Counted from the first letter of the stretch, positions 14,175 through 25,723 are shown. The stretch: DNA of 64,000 nucleotides from Capsaspora owczarzaki ATCC 30864 (GCF_000151315.2 NW_011887304.1:393872-457871), one strand, 5' to 3'. A program made the numbers and translations. Notes: generated by a model not told the origin, from the sequence alone.

Positions 14175-14779
14175 TGAGCAAGGGGAGATTGTGTTTGGCA
14201 GAGGATGTGTTTCTCGAGGTCAGAGCCTGAGCTGAGAAGGCATAGTTTCTGCAGACGGCAGTTTGTAAATTCGATGCATGATAGTGACGGCACGATGCTG
14301 ATTCGAAGAGCTGGCAATTTTTTTTGAAGCTTTCGAGTTGATCCGTTTTCTTGCTCGCCCGTTCCCACTCCTTCCCCCCCCCCTCTTTTTGTTTGGAAAC
14401 ATTTCTCGCTACACGGTTCAGGTTACCTCTCAAGCTCTGACTCCCATTATGTTTTGTTGTTTGAATTTATGCCACTGGTTTGTGTATTCAAGCTCGTTTT
14501 TGTCGTTCGCGCTGATCAAACCCCATGAATAAAGATAAAACAACTTTATTTTCGCACAACTGGTCAAACTGGTTTGCACTGATTTGAGGGTCCGGTTCGG
14601 AAAAGGGTTGTTGCAATTCTGTACAGCATTGTTTGATCATACGTTGCCTTCGTTCTGACGAAGGCCGCTTTCGAGAGTGGCTCACAGCTGTGTTGAAGCT
14701 GAGAGCGAGCGAGCGCATCATGCATCAAGCGTGTCCTTGAGCGAGTCAAGCAGTGCAAGTCGGGGTCGAGATGAGCACG
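14175..14779. other. Convergent 3' interval between PAP and the Z-alpha-like gene
   Basis: This 605-bp interval holds the 3' UTRs of two convergent genes. AATAAA occurs on the plus strand at about 14528 and its minus-strand equivalent (TTTATT) at about 14545, so the two transcripts may end close together or overlap. No ORF or RNA gene is supported. Confidence 0.5.
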
Positions 14780-16208
14780 TCACCGCACCATAGGAATTGG
14801 ATCAGTCTCAATGGAGAACGACAGAGTCAGCTCGGTCGGAACAACCACTGGAAGTGACGAAAGAAACTTGCGGGTGTCCTCATCAGAGTAAGTGAAGCGT
14901 GTGTCGATCTTGTATCCGACAGCTGTGCCTTCAGTCTGGCGACGATACAGTTTGCTCGGAAGCTGACCGATAGCCCTTTCCCGCTCAGGCGAGTCCGTGG
15001 CGGGACCCACATCAGCGCAGGAGCAACAATTCACCTTGATGTGGATTGCACCTGTTTTGACGCGATACACAGCCTGTGCCACGGTCCAGACAAGCAGAGC
15101 GGCGCGAGCACCTTGCTGGAGAGCCTTCAGTACCTTTGCCGGAGCACACGAGGCCTTGATCTCATGAATCGTGCAGCTAAACGCGACATCGTTGCTTTTC
15201 GTCCATTCGGTGATCATGTCGATTTCGACGGTTGTGCTTGGACTAGTCCAAAAGTTTGCCTGTGGTCAGAGCACGGCAAGACCTATGTGAGCAAACTCCT
15301 CAAACTCGAACACTTTCCAGGCGAGCGGCGTTACCTTTGCTTCTTCTTTGAGAGTCTTAGCAATGAGGAGAGCCACTGACGACTCGTAGTCGCCCGGAAA
15401 CTGCTTTGAACCCAGGTTGACAAGCGTCGTGGTTTTCGTTGGCTCGAACCACACGTTGCCGTTTTGAACTTCTCGTTCAAAAAGCTGCTGGATTAGCTTG
15501 ATCTGAGTTGCATTCGGCCATAGTGAGCAAAACGCATGGGTCAGAAGCAAGAGAGCGCTTAGAAACGGAGAAACTTACCAAGCAGTCATTCTTGCATCCG
15601 ACTCCAGTCACACGCGGCTTCAGATCTTTCGCGAGCAGTTTGAGGTCTGCCAGAGTTCGTAACTCGACGTTGTTGAGGTTCTGAGGGTACTTGCTTTGCC
15701 AGTGTTTCTCTGCCTGAGCACCCCGCACGTCGGAGGTCATCATATCGCGAAGTTTGTTGATGTCCCTGTCAACAAGCGCCGCATGCGCTGCAGGAACCGC
15801 AGTCGTCGCAACACCAGGAGCTAGGTCATCAACCCGCGCGGGCTGGATTGGCGTGAGGGTCGAGGTCGCGGAAGTCAAAGCTGCTTGAGGCCGCCGAGGC
15901 GAACGATGGGAAGGAGGGGTTGGTGGCGGTGACGGCATTGGCGAGCTGACCGCCGCGGCCGCCGAAGCCACCGCTGAAACGGGGACACGCGGCGAGGCTG
16001 GAGGATAGACTTCAGGCCCATACCAAAGCGGACGAGAGCCGGTCTCGCGGCGAACAATTTGCCCAGCCTTTTCAAGGGCGTACAGTGTTGGGTTGATATC
16101 CTTTTGTGTGACTAATTTGGCTTGCTTTGCCACAGCCAAAGCATCGACACCAGAGTTTTTCAGAACAAAGTCGAGCGCAGTCTGCTCGAGAGGCGGAGGA
16201 GTCTTCAT
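14780..16208 (-). CDS. Protein with N-terminal Z-alpha-like winged helix
   Basis: Three phase-0 exons (16208-15579, 15502-15335, 15259-14780) encode ~425 aa. Residues ~7-63 look like a Z-alpha (Z-DNA/Z-RNA binding) domain: LEQTALDFVLKN, a short helix, then QKDINPTLYALEKAG and a wing ending SRPLWY. Against ADAR1 Z-alpha the core Lys (K36), Asn (N39), Tyr (Y43), second wing Pro (P60) and Trp (W62) are kept. The Arg after Asn is Pro, and the first wing Pro is Arg. A Pro/Ser/Ala-rich linker (~65-150) leads to a ~270-residue globular C-terminal region I do not recognise, with a CxCxD-like stretch near VNCCSCADVG. The start at 16208 is preferred because the domain begins at once and the upstream in-frame sequence is non-coding in character. 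Nucleic-acid sensing is an inference. Confidence 0.7.
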
Positions 16209-16532
16209 TGATATTTTGATGAGTGCGCTTTGCCTTTTCAAAAAAATTGTACTTTTTGGGACGAGGATGGAGTACTCTTGCAGCCTGATGACATCACTCT
16301 GACCCAAGTTGATCCGGTTTTGATTGTGGAGTACAAAAAGCAAGTTATGAAAATGCAAACGACTGTGAAGGTGTTCCGAGCTTGTGTCACCAAAGTGCAC
16401 AAGAGTTGGAGAAAGCTACCAAACTGGAAAATTGGATTGAAACTTCCGAGCCAATCTTTATGAATTGTCAAGGAACAACAAGTCTGGAAATTTGCTCCTC
16501 GATCTAGGGTTGATTCGCCCCTCACAGTGAGC
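16209..16532. other. Intergenic, upstream of Z-alpha-like gene
   Basis: The 324 bp lie between the start of the Z-alpha-like gene and the stop of the ABHD-like gene (both minus). AT-rich near 16210-16260. It is open in the frame of the downstream gene but without protein-like composition. No other feature is seen. Confidence 0.5.
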
Positions 16533-18923
16533 TCATGCGGCCTTCTGGTGTGCGAGCATGCAGTGCAAAAACTCGCCCAGAGCCGACTCGACAAAGGATG
16601 AGCCAAACGGCGGCAGGTGCGATTCGCTGAAACCAATGTGCCCGCCAGTGGGCGTAAGGCATAGCAGGGCGTTGGGGTTTGCCTCAAACGCGGCAAACGG
16701 GATGCCTGGAGGGACGTAGGTAAGGAGGGAAGGACGGAAGAAGAGAAACGGTCAACAACAAGACGGTGAGTCAAACTCAAGTGAAAGGCTGCCAACCAAC
16801 AACACATCACAAAAACAACCAAACCTTGAACAGGAGAGAAGGGATCATCTGCAGCGTTGATGCACAAAAGCGGGATTTGCACTTTGGGCAGGTGATTGAC
16901 CGAGCTGGCCTGCGAATAGTATTCTTGCAGCGAAGCGAAGCCAAACATCGGCACGACGACCGTTTGATCAAAGTCACGAATAGTCCGGCACTATTTTCGA
17001 AACGAGACGAGTGAGCGAGATCAGGTTGCACAGCGCATTTCAAGCTATAGCAAATTTACCTTCTCGACATCCTCAATGGTAAACCATTTTTCGGGGGCAG
17101 CGTCAAACAAGTGTCGGTGGCTGGAACAAACGGGCACAATCAGACACATGACCCAAAAATACAGGCATTCACACAAGAGCAGCAGCGCTAAAAACTCACC
17201 GGAAGATGAGATTTTTGAGGTTTTTTGCCAATCGCTGGTTGTACAGATAAAGGCTTGGGAAGGACTCGAGTGACTTGGTGGATCCAATGATATCCCAGGG
17301 GTTTGACACGGCGACAGCAGCTTGGAGGGCGGTGGAGGTTCCTGTTCAAAGCGAAAGCATTTTTAGTGAAGAAACAAGAGTTCCGCCAGATTTTGATGAT
17401 GGAGCAAAACTGACCTCGCTCGGCCAAGTACTAGTTCACATCACGCGAAAAAAGTTCAAGATGATTTCAAGTGAGCAAAAGAGGGCTTGAAGCCAAAGTG
17501 ACAATTGAATCGGCGGTGTTACCTTGATCAAAATCATCGACCCGAGCGAAACACCAACAGCAAACAGGGGTGCTTTCGGGTGCTTTGCATGAACATGTTG
17601 GACCACCTCGGCAATGTCATCCGTGAACGTTGCCGAAAATCCGCGAGGAGTCTGGGTAAGTGAGAAGATGGTGAGTCGAGAACACAAAGACCAAGAACGA
17701 AAAAAGCAGGAGACGTACAATAGCCACAGAGTTGCCACAGCCTCGATTGTTAAACACGACAGTTCTGCGCGACGACAAAAGAAATTCAATGGCGGGGTGA
17801 GACAAAGACGTTGGTTTGTGACGATCGCATTTGGCTGAAAGGCAAACAAGCCCAAACCTACCGCCATTTGTTGCGTTCGGCTTCGAGCACAATGTGCTTG
17901 ACGTAATTTTCGTTGGAGCCGCCCGTCAAACCATGCAGCACGACAACCAGCGGCGTCGACTCCTCCATGTCCGGGATGTCGTGCCAGTCCAAAGCGACTT
18001 GTCCGCCATCGCTCATGCCAACGAGCTCTCTGTTCAAAGATCAATCAGTGAGTTGAAGCAAGTGCACTGAGCAGAAAAAAAAAGTGTGACAGTTTCCGGC
18101 CTGATCTGAGCAGAAGGTGACGAAGCGGTTTCAAGTTTCGCTTTTTGAGCCCCTTTTTCCATCGCTGAACGCTGAAAGCTGAGTCTCATTGTTTGGATTT
18201 TGTTTGCTCGATTTCTGAGCGCGCGCGTTCATTTTCTCAGGGTGATTCAGCTTTTTGGCAGGTGGTGTGCCAGATGTCCATCGCTCGGCTCAGAATGTCA
18301 AAACCACGTGCGGAAACCAATAAAGGCGAAAACCGCTGCTATTCACAAAACCCCTGGACTCATCGCTTTTGGCGGGCAAAGCAAAAAAGGCAGGCGTGAA
18401 ACAGAGCACACAACAGTGGAGAAGCAAGCGGAGAACGCGGGTGGAGTGGAAGAGCTCGGGTTTGGGTTTGGGCGGAAGCGGAGGAGAGGGAGTGACGCGG
18501 CAATCCACCTCCCTCCATCCAGAACGGAGACTTTTGCGACTGACTCGGATCCCTCCACATCATCCAAACACTGCGATGGAATCGTATCGTATTGTGGAAA
18601 ATCCCGCCGCCGCAACGAGGGAGAGGAGCGACAGTGAAGGAGCGGAAACGAACGAACCGCTCATAGGCCACGTCGGGATTGGTTCGCAGTATGACGCCAA
18701 AGACGGTCTGCGCGTGGCCGTTCAGCGCCCACCACGTTGGCAGAAACTGGCGCGAGAGTGTCTTCATGTTGTTGCGGAGCGTGCGGGCGAGCCGCGACTC
18801 GGGATGGTGGTGCAGCGTCGGCGGCGTGCGGTGGGTCGCAATTCGCGCCATCAGCAGCGCAGTGGCAACGATGGCCGTGCCAGACGCCAGCACAACCCAT
18901 CCAAAGTCAGCAAGCATGGACAT
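16533..18923 (-). CDS. ABHD3: Alpha/beta hydrolase of the ABHD1/ABHD3/YheT family
   Basis: Nine exons: 18923-18658, 18029-17862, 17764-17719, 17651-17523, 17430-17415, 17341-17200, 17120-17060, 16990-16825, 16705-16533. The product is ~388 aa. An N-terminal membrane anchor (~8-30, GWVVLASGTAIVATALLMA) is followed by PTWWALNGHAQTVFG, ELVGMSDGGQVALDW, VLHGLTGGSNENYV, VVFNNRGCGNS, the nucleophile elbow GVSLGSM, NAADDPFSP with the acid, and TPTGGHIGF with the catalytic His. These are the ordered motifs of the ABHD1/3 and yeast Eht1/Yju3-like group of lipid esterases and phospholipases. Exon 5 is a 16-nt microexon needed to join SMILIK to YLAERG in frame. The substrate cannot be read from sequence; the membrane anchor suggests ER or lipid-droplet lipids. 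Confidence 0.88.
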
Positions 18924-19069
18924 TAGTTGGAACGACAAAAGGAAACAAAGAGAAGAAAAAAAAAGGAGTGGTTGTTGCAAAGAGTTGGGAGAAGGAAGGG
19001 AAAACAATAAAAAAAAAAACTTAGACTGAACCAAACATACTAGTAATTTAGCAACCCAGAACACCAGAT

Positions 19070-22000
19070 CTACAATCGTAGAGAAGCAAACAGCGGATCA
19101 TCAATCAGGGTGGACATGCTGTCGCATAACAGGATGCGCTTTTGGAAGGCGCGAAGCGCTCGCTTCTCGTCGCAAACGGATTTCTTGCTCTCGCTCGGAT
19201 ACTTCTTCTCATTGATGAGCTTGTCGGCCAAGTAGTGCACCCACAGGACGTTCGTGTACGGATGGAAGGCTTCCCAGACTTGTCCGGTGAAGTCGCGCAT
19301 CTTGCGATAAATGTCAAACTGGTAGTCGCCCTCGCCTTCAAAGATGGCTGGATCTGCGGACAGATTGCTGCTCATGACAGCTCCAGGCTCTGCGAATCCG
19401 GGTCATCAAGCAAACGGTGAGGTTCAAAGAAAAGTCAATAGAGTGAGTCGCGGGCGTGCCACAGCAAAGCAGCAGCCAAACAACCAACCTGGTTCCAGGC
19501 GTGACAATGTAAAGTCAATGATGCTGGCGCGTAGTCCCATATTGTCAATACGGACTACTGGTTGGCCAGCACCCATGCCATACGAAGTCACACTTGCTGC
19601 TTCGCGCATGATGAGAATGTTGCCCCAATGAAGATCTCGGTGCTCGAATTTGAATCGCTATTTTTCGAAAGTACGTGTTTTTCAAACGCGCCAGTGAGTA
19701 TGGATTCCAGATGTCACATATCAACCATTGAGCTTGCTTGTTTGCTTACCTTCTCCGCCACCGCAATGCCAAGGCAGACTTGGTACAGGACGCACTTGGC
19801 CTCGGCGAACGTGTTGAACTCAAAGTGTTCCAAATCGCGCCCACCATTGGCGAACGTAAACACAACAAACAACTGGCGATTGTTAAAGCAATCTGAAGCG
19901 GGACGAGACGGAAATGGGCGGTGAGCGTCAGAACAGTGTGACAACTCGCGACGGAGACATACCAGGCCGATCATTTTCCGACTCGCGCTCCGTGTCGTAC
20001 TTGTCCCAGCTGGCCAGTAGCTTCTTTGGATACGGTCCATGGCAAAGATGAACGCTGGGCCACACATAGAGACAAAGCAAAAAACAAAACCAAAAACAAT
20101 GTTAGTGACGAATGCAGCGGATTCAAACATCGTTCAACAGAGCCTCGCTTACCTCATCAATTCGATAAAGGAGGTACTACTCAAGCCAGCAAAGTCGCTG
20201 GAGTTGGAGCTGGTCGCAACTTTCTTCAATGCGGGTGAGGCTGACTTGGATCCGGCACTCTTTTTGCCGTTTCGCCGAGCAGGGCGTTGCTCGGTGTCAG
20301 CTGCTGCCTCCTCACCACTCACATTGGCGGGCACTGAAGCTTCCAGAACAGCACCGGAGTTGCTAGCCCGCAAGGTGTGGAGCGACCGAGTGATAATCAC
20401 CTCGGGCAAGACTGCAGTCACCGACAACGGCCGACCCCCGTTAATCTCGACATTCAAGGCATCGGATTTCGAGGCTTCCTCGTTTGACATTGGCATGCCC
20501 TTCGACTTTGTAAGACACCCATCAATCGGAACCACCTTGAACGCAGCGTCCCGTCCTTGCCATTTGGCTTTGAAGACTTCACCGTACGCGCCTTCGCCAA
20601 TCTTGATGCAGGTTTTGAGCATGCTGGAGCAGCAAGAGAGAAGTGAAACACAAGCAAGCAGCAATTTTCAACAGTTGCAACTTGGTGCGAACGAAACTTA
20701 CTCTGCACCGAGATGCTGCTCCAGACTCGGAACATTGGTTTGTCCGCAAGCCGCCAGCAATCGCGTGCCAAGAGGAAGAGTCGTATTGGCGGCAATTGCA
20801 GGTAGAGAGGAGGAATGCGAGTTTGTGCTGTTGTCTGCAGCTGCTGGAACGGGACTCGGGCAAGTTGGCGCCGAGTCTGTTGTGGTCTCTTCCTCCGTGT
20901 GCGGCTCTGGGACTGCCCCCAGTGGCGCGGGTGAGTCGGACGGCATCGAGAGGGATGGCAAAGGACTCTGCAGGAATGCCAGAGAGTTTGAGTTGGAGAG
21001 GTGCACACAAATGATCAGCTCAAAGAGAATTGATACGTACTGGAGACGGCAGCGTGACGGAGGCTGCTACGGGGCTAGCAGAGCCCGATCCATTGGTTAA
21101 GGAGGTATCTAGTCAAGCCATCAGCCACCTGACACGTCAGAAACAGCTCAGAAAAAACACAGACGCAACGCACCTCCACTCCCTCACCTAAAAGGATGCG
21201 TGGATGCAATGATCGGCGGCGATTTCCACCAATGGTCATGCGCCGGAAAAGCGCGTTGGTTTCCATCACGGCGTCGTCTTCAAAGTCTGGCCAGGATCCG
21301 CCAAGCATGCTCAGATCAGCACCAGTTGAAGGGACCGGGTCGGCAGGCTGTTGCTCCTCCTCCTCCTCCTCCTCCTTCTCCTGCGTTGCTGTTCCCAGTA
21401 CATCAGTTGACGCTGCATGATGTGCTGGGGACTGTGGCGGTGAACTGCTGATCGTGACGGTCTTTCGCCTTGCCTTGACTGGCGACAAGACACCACCGAC
21501 TTTCTCCGCCATCCACTCTGCATCCGCGCTCATGCGAACAAACGGAGAATCCATTGTCAAGTCAACGGAATCATCCAAGACAAAGCGAGCCTCTGGCGAT
21601 GAGTGCATTGCGAAAGCGTTGGTTGGTGGATGCTTTGGCATCGGAGAGCTGGCATCAAAATGGGAAAGAACGGGAGATGCAACTGAAACTGCCGCTGTAG
21701 CGATCGACTTGCGGTTTGCAGGTGCAGCAGGAGCGCGCGAGTAGCGATGGTGGTTGTTGCCTGGTTGGCGCTGAGCTGTTTCTTGCAAATTGTGAAAGTC
21801 GAACGACGTGTCAAAGCTCATCGACAGATCGGCGAAAGCGACTGCCTTGCGCGCTCGTGGTACGACAAAGCCAGTTGAAAGTACGGGTGCAAGTTGGGTA
21901 GCTTGGCTCTGGCTTGCGGGCTCGACAGACTCGATAGACTCGACAGACTCGACTGACTCGACATTGTCCAGCACGAGGTTTGATGGTTGCTCGTGCGGCG

Positions 22001-22391
22001 ATGCCTCTGGTTGCTCGTCAATGTCAATCGATGCAGGTACCATGGTTTGCGGAGATGCTTGCTTGTCCTCGGTTTGTGTCTTTGGAGAGACTGCAGCTCC
22101 CTTGCCAGCTTTCGCAGCGCGACCACCACGCCGTGCCGGAACAACTGGATTTTCGGCATCCATCGCCTTGTTGGTAGCAGTCTTGGGGGCACTCGCTTTC
22201 TTCTTCGAGCCTTTGCTTGATTGTTGTGGCGACGCTGGCGACATTGCGTTGGTTGAATCGGTTAATACGAGCACAGGTTGAACTGCGTTGCCGGCTTGCT
22301 TCGAGGAGCTGCGCTTGGGTTTGCTCGATTTTGCTTCTGCCACCGGACTATTTTTCGAGCACATCATCAAGACAATCATCATGAGCATCAT
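19070..22391 (-). CDS. HASPIN: Haspin histone H3 kinase
   Basis: Eight exons: 22391-21188, 21108-21041, 20967-20702, 20623-20153, 20054-19963, 19892-19750, 19657-19489, 19389-19070. Phases are consistent and the product is ~910 aa. The large first exon is Lys/Ser/Pro-rich and disordered, with a VESVESIESVEP repeat. The kinase domain (~515-905) shows KIGEGAYGEVFKAKW, the inserted LPEVIITRSL, FIELMSVHLCHGPYP, FEHRDLHWGNIL (catalytic Asp ~756), and IIDFTLSRLE in place of a DFG motif. It ends with EGDYQFDIYRKM and FHPYTNVLWVHYLADKL. These are signature Haspin sequences. An unusual feature is a low-complexity insert in the N-lobe (EEAAADTEQ, then KKSAGSK). Haspin phosphorylates H3 Thr3 to place the chromosomal passenger complex at centromeres; that role is known for the family and inferred here. 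Confidence 0.93.
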
Positions 22392-22699
22392 CGAGTGAGC
22401 TCAAACAAATCCTTTCTCTTTGAAAAGCGGACGAAAGTTGGTGTCAAAATCAGAAAATCCCAAAAACGGAAATCAAAAAGTTTGGCGCGCTTTTTCAAAA
22501 TCCAATTCTGACTCGTATTCTGGTTGTCGGTTTGTTTTTAGGCCATCCGTCAGATGCATGTCCAACTTGCAATGCGATCAAGTGCGCAAGTGCATCGTGT
22601 CTCGTGCTATTGTGGTACGACCGCTCCATTGGACGCGGAATGCTGAGCAACAAAAAGCTCCATTGTGGGGGTGCAAAAAAGTGAAACGGTTTCAAAATC
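22392..22699. other. Haspin upstream region, possible extra exon of the neighbouring gene
   Basis: This 308-bp interval is upstream of Haspin and downstream of the Ser/Thr-rich gene. It contains an open minus-strand stretch that could be a second exon of that gene (acceptor near 22649, stop near 22495). The final 100 bp next to Haspin are AT-rich. Confidence 0.4.
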
Positions 22700-23278
22700 T
22701 CACCTGTTGCTTTCACTCCCACTGCTACAACTACTACTGCTGCTGTTGCTGCTCGGGCTGGGTGAAAAAGCACTTGAATCGCTTGCTGATGCTTTGGTGG
22801 ATGTGGTGGTGGACGTGGCTGGCTTGCGACCACCGCGGCGGCGTAGAGTGGGCGGCGGTTCCAGCTCGGGCTGGCTCGACTCGACCACGGGCACCGCGTC
22901 GTCGGCTGCAGTTACCTCCGCTGGCAATGTCACAGCTGGTTTGTCTTCATACACAGACCACGTTGAAGACGTGCCGACGGCTGGCTTTGGGTTGGCCGGT
23001 CCAAAGCTGCTTCCTGCGAATCCACCAAGAGCGTTGCTAAAGCTGCCGACGCCGCTGCTGCTGCTGTTGCTCGACGTGGCCATCATGGCATCGAACGCCG
23101 ATGCAGCATTGTTGAACATGGAAATGGAGCCGAGTGCATTGTAGCTGGTCGTGGTCGTAGTCGTCTCGGAAGGACTGTCCAAGCCGCTGTTGCCGCTCCC
23201 GCTCACCAACTGAGCCCAAGGATCGTCGCGCACCACCCGCGTCCCTGACTTGCCGAACGTCTTGATTGTCTTGTACAT
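22700..23278 (-). CDS. Ser/Thr-rich hypothetical protein
   Basis: A frame from ATG at 23278 to TGA at 22700 encodes 192 aa beginning MYKTIKTFGKSGTRVVRDDPWAQLV, then Thr, Ser and Asn tracts, and a Lys/Arg plus Ser-rich end. The stop overlaps a good splice donor (AACAG followed by GTGAGA), and an acceptor near 22649 would join in phase to ~50 more residues ending at 22495. Either the short form or a two-exon form of ~240 aa is therefore possible. The N-terminal 25 residues look structured, the rest disordered. No family is recognised. It is divergent with the LST2-like gene. Confidence 0.55.
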   Translation of the reverse strand: MYKTIKTFGKSGTRVVRDDPWAQLVSGSGNSGLDSPSETTTTTTSYNALGSISMFNNAASAFDAMMATSSNSSSSGVGSFSNALGGFAGSSFGPANPKPAVGTSSTWSVYEDKPAVTLPAEVTAADDAVPVVESSQPELEPPPTLRRRGGRKPATSTTTSTKASASDSSAFSPSPSSNSSSSSCSSGSESNR

Positions 23279-23719
23279 TTGATGATGTAGAACAACACAG
23301 TCAAGCTGAAACCAATCAAACCCCGAGCGAATAGAGGAAAAATAACAAAAATAGACGAAACGAAAGACTGAGCAAAGCTTGACTGAGCCAACGTTCCTAA
23401 ATCTGGACCTCCCTCCTGTTACAATCAAACCCAGAACATGACCTAAATTACTGCTGAACCATGCTAGAATGGCTGCGGAAGTCGATGAATCGTGGATTTG
23501 AGAATATGGCGATGCCTGACTGCCTGACTCTCATCTCTCACCTCACTCTCTCTCGTTCCGCTCCTCCATCGTTTCAAACTTTCTCCTTTTTTTGGATTTT
23601 TTCAACCACTTCAATCCTTCTTCTTTTTTTCTTTGTGTCTTTGCCCCATTATTATCGCTACGCTTACCGTTGATCTTTGTCCCTTCTCGCTTCACGTGTC
23701 GCTGCGAAATCATCACCAA
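23279..23719. promoter_or_regulatory. Shared promoter region, Ser/Thr-rich gene and LST2-like gene
   Basis: 441 bp separate the divergent starts. The right half (23570-23700) is strongly pyrimidine-rich on the plus strand, the usual look of sequence before starts here. No conserved box was identified. The promoter call is from geometry. Confidence 0.45.
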
Positions 23720-25517
23720 ATGCAAACCGCAGCCAGCGCCGCCGCCGCCGCTTCGAGCTCATCCCACGTCCACCAGCCGCACCAGCCCGTCAGCGTCAAG
23801 CAGATCTTCCCCTTTGTACGGAAGCCAAGCAGGCTGAGCTCGCGCAACCGACCGTCCAAGAGCGACCCGCGCCCGCTCGCCCGCTTTTACCACGCAGACC
23901 ACAAGCTGAGCAAGGCCGTTGCGCGTCTCGACGCAGCCACCGTCGCTGCCTCGTCCGCCTCCACCGCCGCCCCGTCGGCATCCTCTTCAGTGTCGTCGCC
24001 GTCGTCGGCTCGTGCAGGGGCGTCTGGATCTCCGCCGGCTGGCTCGAGTGGCAGCGCGTCGGAGTTGTCCCAATTGAATCAACTGAACGGTGGTGGCGTC
24101 GTTCAGCCACAGCCGAGCCAGGCCGCCGTCGCCGCTGCAGTCGCATTGGAGGCGGCCATGGCCAAGGTCCACACACTGCAGGCGACCACCCTTGCGCTCA
24201 TTCTCGAGATTATCGCTGCGCGACCCAACGCCGCCACCATTTTCGCCGACCGATCCTACCGCACACGATTTCCGAGTGACGTACAAGTGCAGCTCGAGGA
24301 CAGGTACCTCGAGCACGTCCTCTTTGCTGCAGAGTCCATCGCTTCGGGAATGCCCATCCTGGACGTGTCAGACGACCAGGAGGGCTTGGAACCGAACGAA
24401 CAACCCGTGCCGCCACATCTCGTCCCTCCAGCAAGACAGTTATGCGCGTCGTTGCAGGCCCTTCGATTCCGACTGCAGATGCAAGCTCTGACAGATGTGG
24501 CCGGCGATCTTGAAGCACTGTCGGACGTGCTGCACGATTTCGATACGGCGTGGTGCACTTTTGAAGAAGCGTGCATCAAACACACGCTTGCATCCGCCGT
24601 CGAGCAAGTCGACATTGCTCAGGAGCATCGCCAGAGGATGGCAGTGCTCATGAGCGAGACTGTCATGTGGGCGATGGAGCACAACTATGTCACAGTGGAG
24701 CAGATTCAAGACTACGAGCCGTCGTTGATGATTACGCTCCCTCGTCTGGCTTTGATATGGTACGGTCGGAGGAAAAGGGGGGGGGGCGAGGTTTGGAAAA
24801 TGGAAGAGATGGGAATGGTTGCAAGCACACGGACATGGGTTGCATTGTGATCCAAGGTCGCAGGATTTGACTCATTGGTTTGTTCTCGTTTTCCTCGTTT
24901 TTCCTCGTCTTGGTCAAACTCCCCCCTCTAACAGTGGATTGAACATCCACCCCGATGGCATCGACGTTTCGCCAGAAGGAGCCATGTCTATGCTGCAAGA
25001 ACAAGTGAACGAGCTCACGTGCCTCAAGGCGCTACTCGCCCCATTGTCGGAGGCCCAGATTGACCGCTTGTGTCGCATGCTGATTGCGTCAAACTCGGTC
25101 GACGACTTGTCAGAGCCACCAACACCGTCCGCGTTGCCTGTGATGGCGCCGTATGGCACCCTTCGTTCAGAACTTGCTCGAGTTTTTGCCTTCCCCGCTC
25201 GGAGACCAAGCAATGCTTCCTCGTTGGGTCCCGACTCGTTGTTGCGCTACAGCTTGACAAGCATCAAGCAAGGCCCTGGTCCCGGCAGTGCTGCTGCAAC
25301 CAGCAAACTCAACCATGCTTTGACGCCGGATGCGACGCCCCAAAGTTTCACAGACCCGTTTCAGACGAATGCTGCTCCCGAGCCTCTTCCTTCGCTCCAG
25401 CTCTTGTTCAAGCAAGTATCCGCGGTTGCCGACACCCTTCATAGTGGGCCGCATGCCAAAGAGCTTGTTGAAATTCTCAAAACCGTGTTTGGGATGTACA
25501 ATGACGCTGCTCGATGA
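23720..25517 (+). CDS. LST2 (lateral signaling target 2 / ZFYVE28)-like protein lacking FYVE
   Basis: Two exons (23720-24759, 24935-25517) encode ~540 aa. After an Ala/Ser-rich leader the protein follows the N-terminal region of LST2/ZFYVE28: LARFYHADHKLSKAVARLD, an Ala/Ser/Pro insert, FPSDVQVQLEDRYLEHVLFAAESIASG, a helix pair with DFDTAWCTFE, then VMWAMEHNYVTVEQIQDYEPSLMITLPRL joined by the splice to ALICGLNIHPDG. LST2 proteins bind endosomes and regulate EGF receptor signalling. The second exon continues with helical and Ser/Pro-rich sequence and ends at FGMYNDAAR, with no cysteine-rich FYVE finger. The splice is supported because it recreates the family CGLxxxPDG block. The start at 23720 is the first ATG in frame after a pyrimidine-rich leader. 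Confidence 0.8.
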
Positions 25518-25723
25518 ATTGCCTTTGAGGGCTGCTGTTTTTTTAGGAATCGGATTATTGAGAAACTGTCGTTTAGGAAAATCAAAAGCTAGTTTAATAT
25601 AGCGGTAGTAGCTGGTTAATGGAGACAATACAAAACAATAGGCACACGGACAAGAAGCGAGGATGGATGCAGAACACAGACACAACAATTTTTCAAAACG
25701 AAAAGGAGAATATGTCAGGTACG
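25518..25723. other. 3' flank of the LST2-like gene up to the gap
   Basis: This is AT-rich sequence after the LST2-like stop. It may also contain the end of the minus-strand membrane protein gene whose last exon enters the gap from the other side. Nothing else is recognised. Confidence 0.4.

Noticed and set aside
16209-16400. N-terminal extension of the Z-alpha-like protein to an upstream in-frame start
   Set aside because: The added residues are not protein-like and the winged helix begins right at the ATG at 16208; treated as 5' UTR.
17431-17522. Skipping the 16-nt ABHD exon
   Set aside because: Joining the flanking exons directly breaks the frame, and the microexon has AG and GT borders and restores YLAERG.
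20039-21100. 353-codon plus-strand ORF opposite Haspin
   Set aside because: It crosses several Haspin exons and introns; the minus-strand kinase motifs explain the region.
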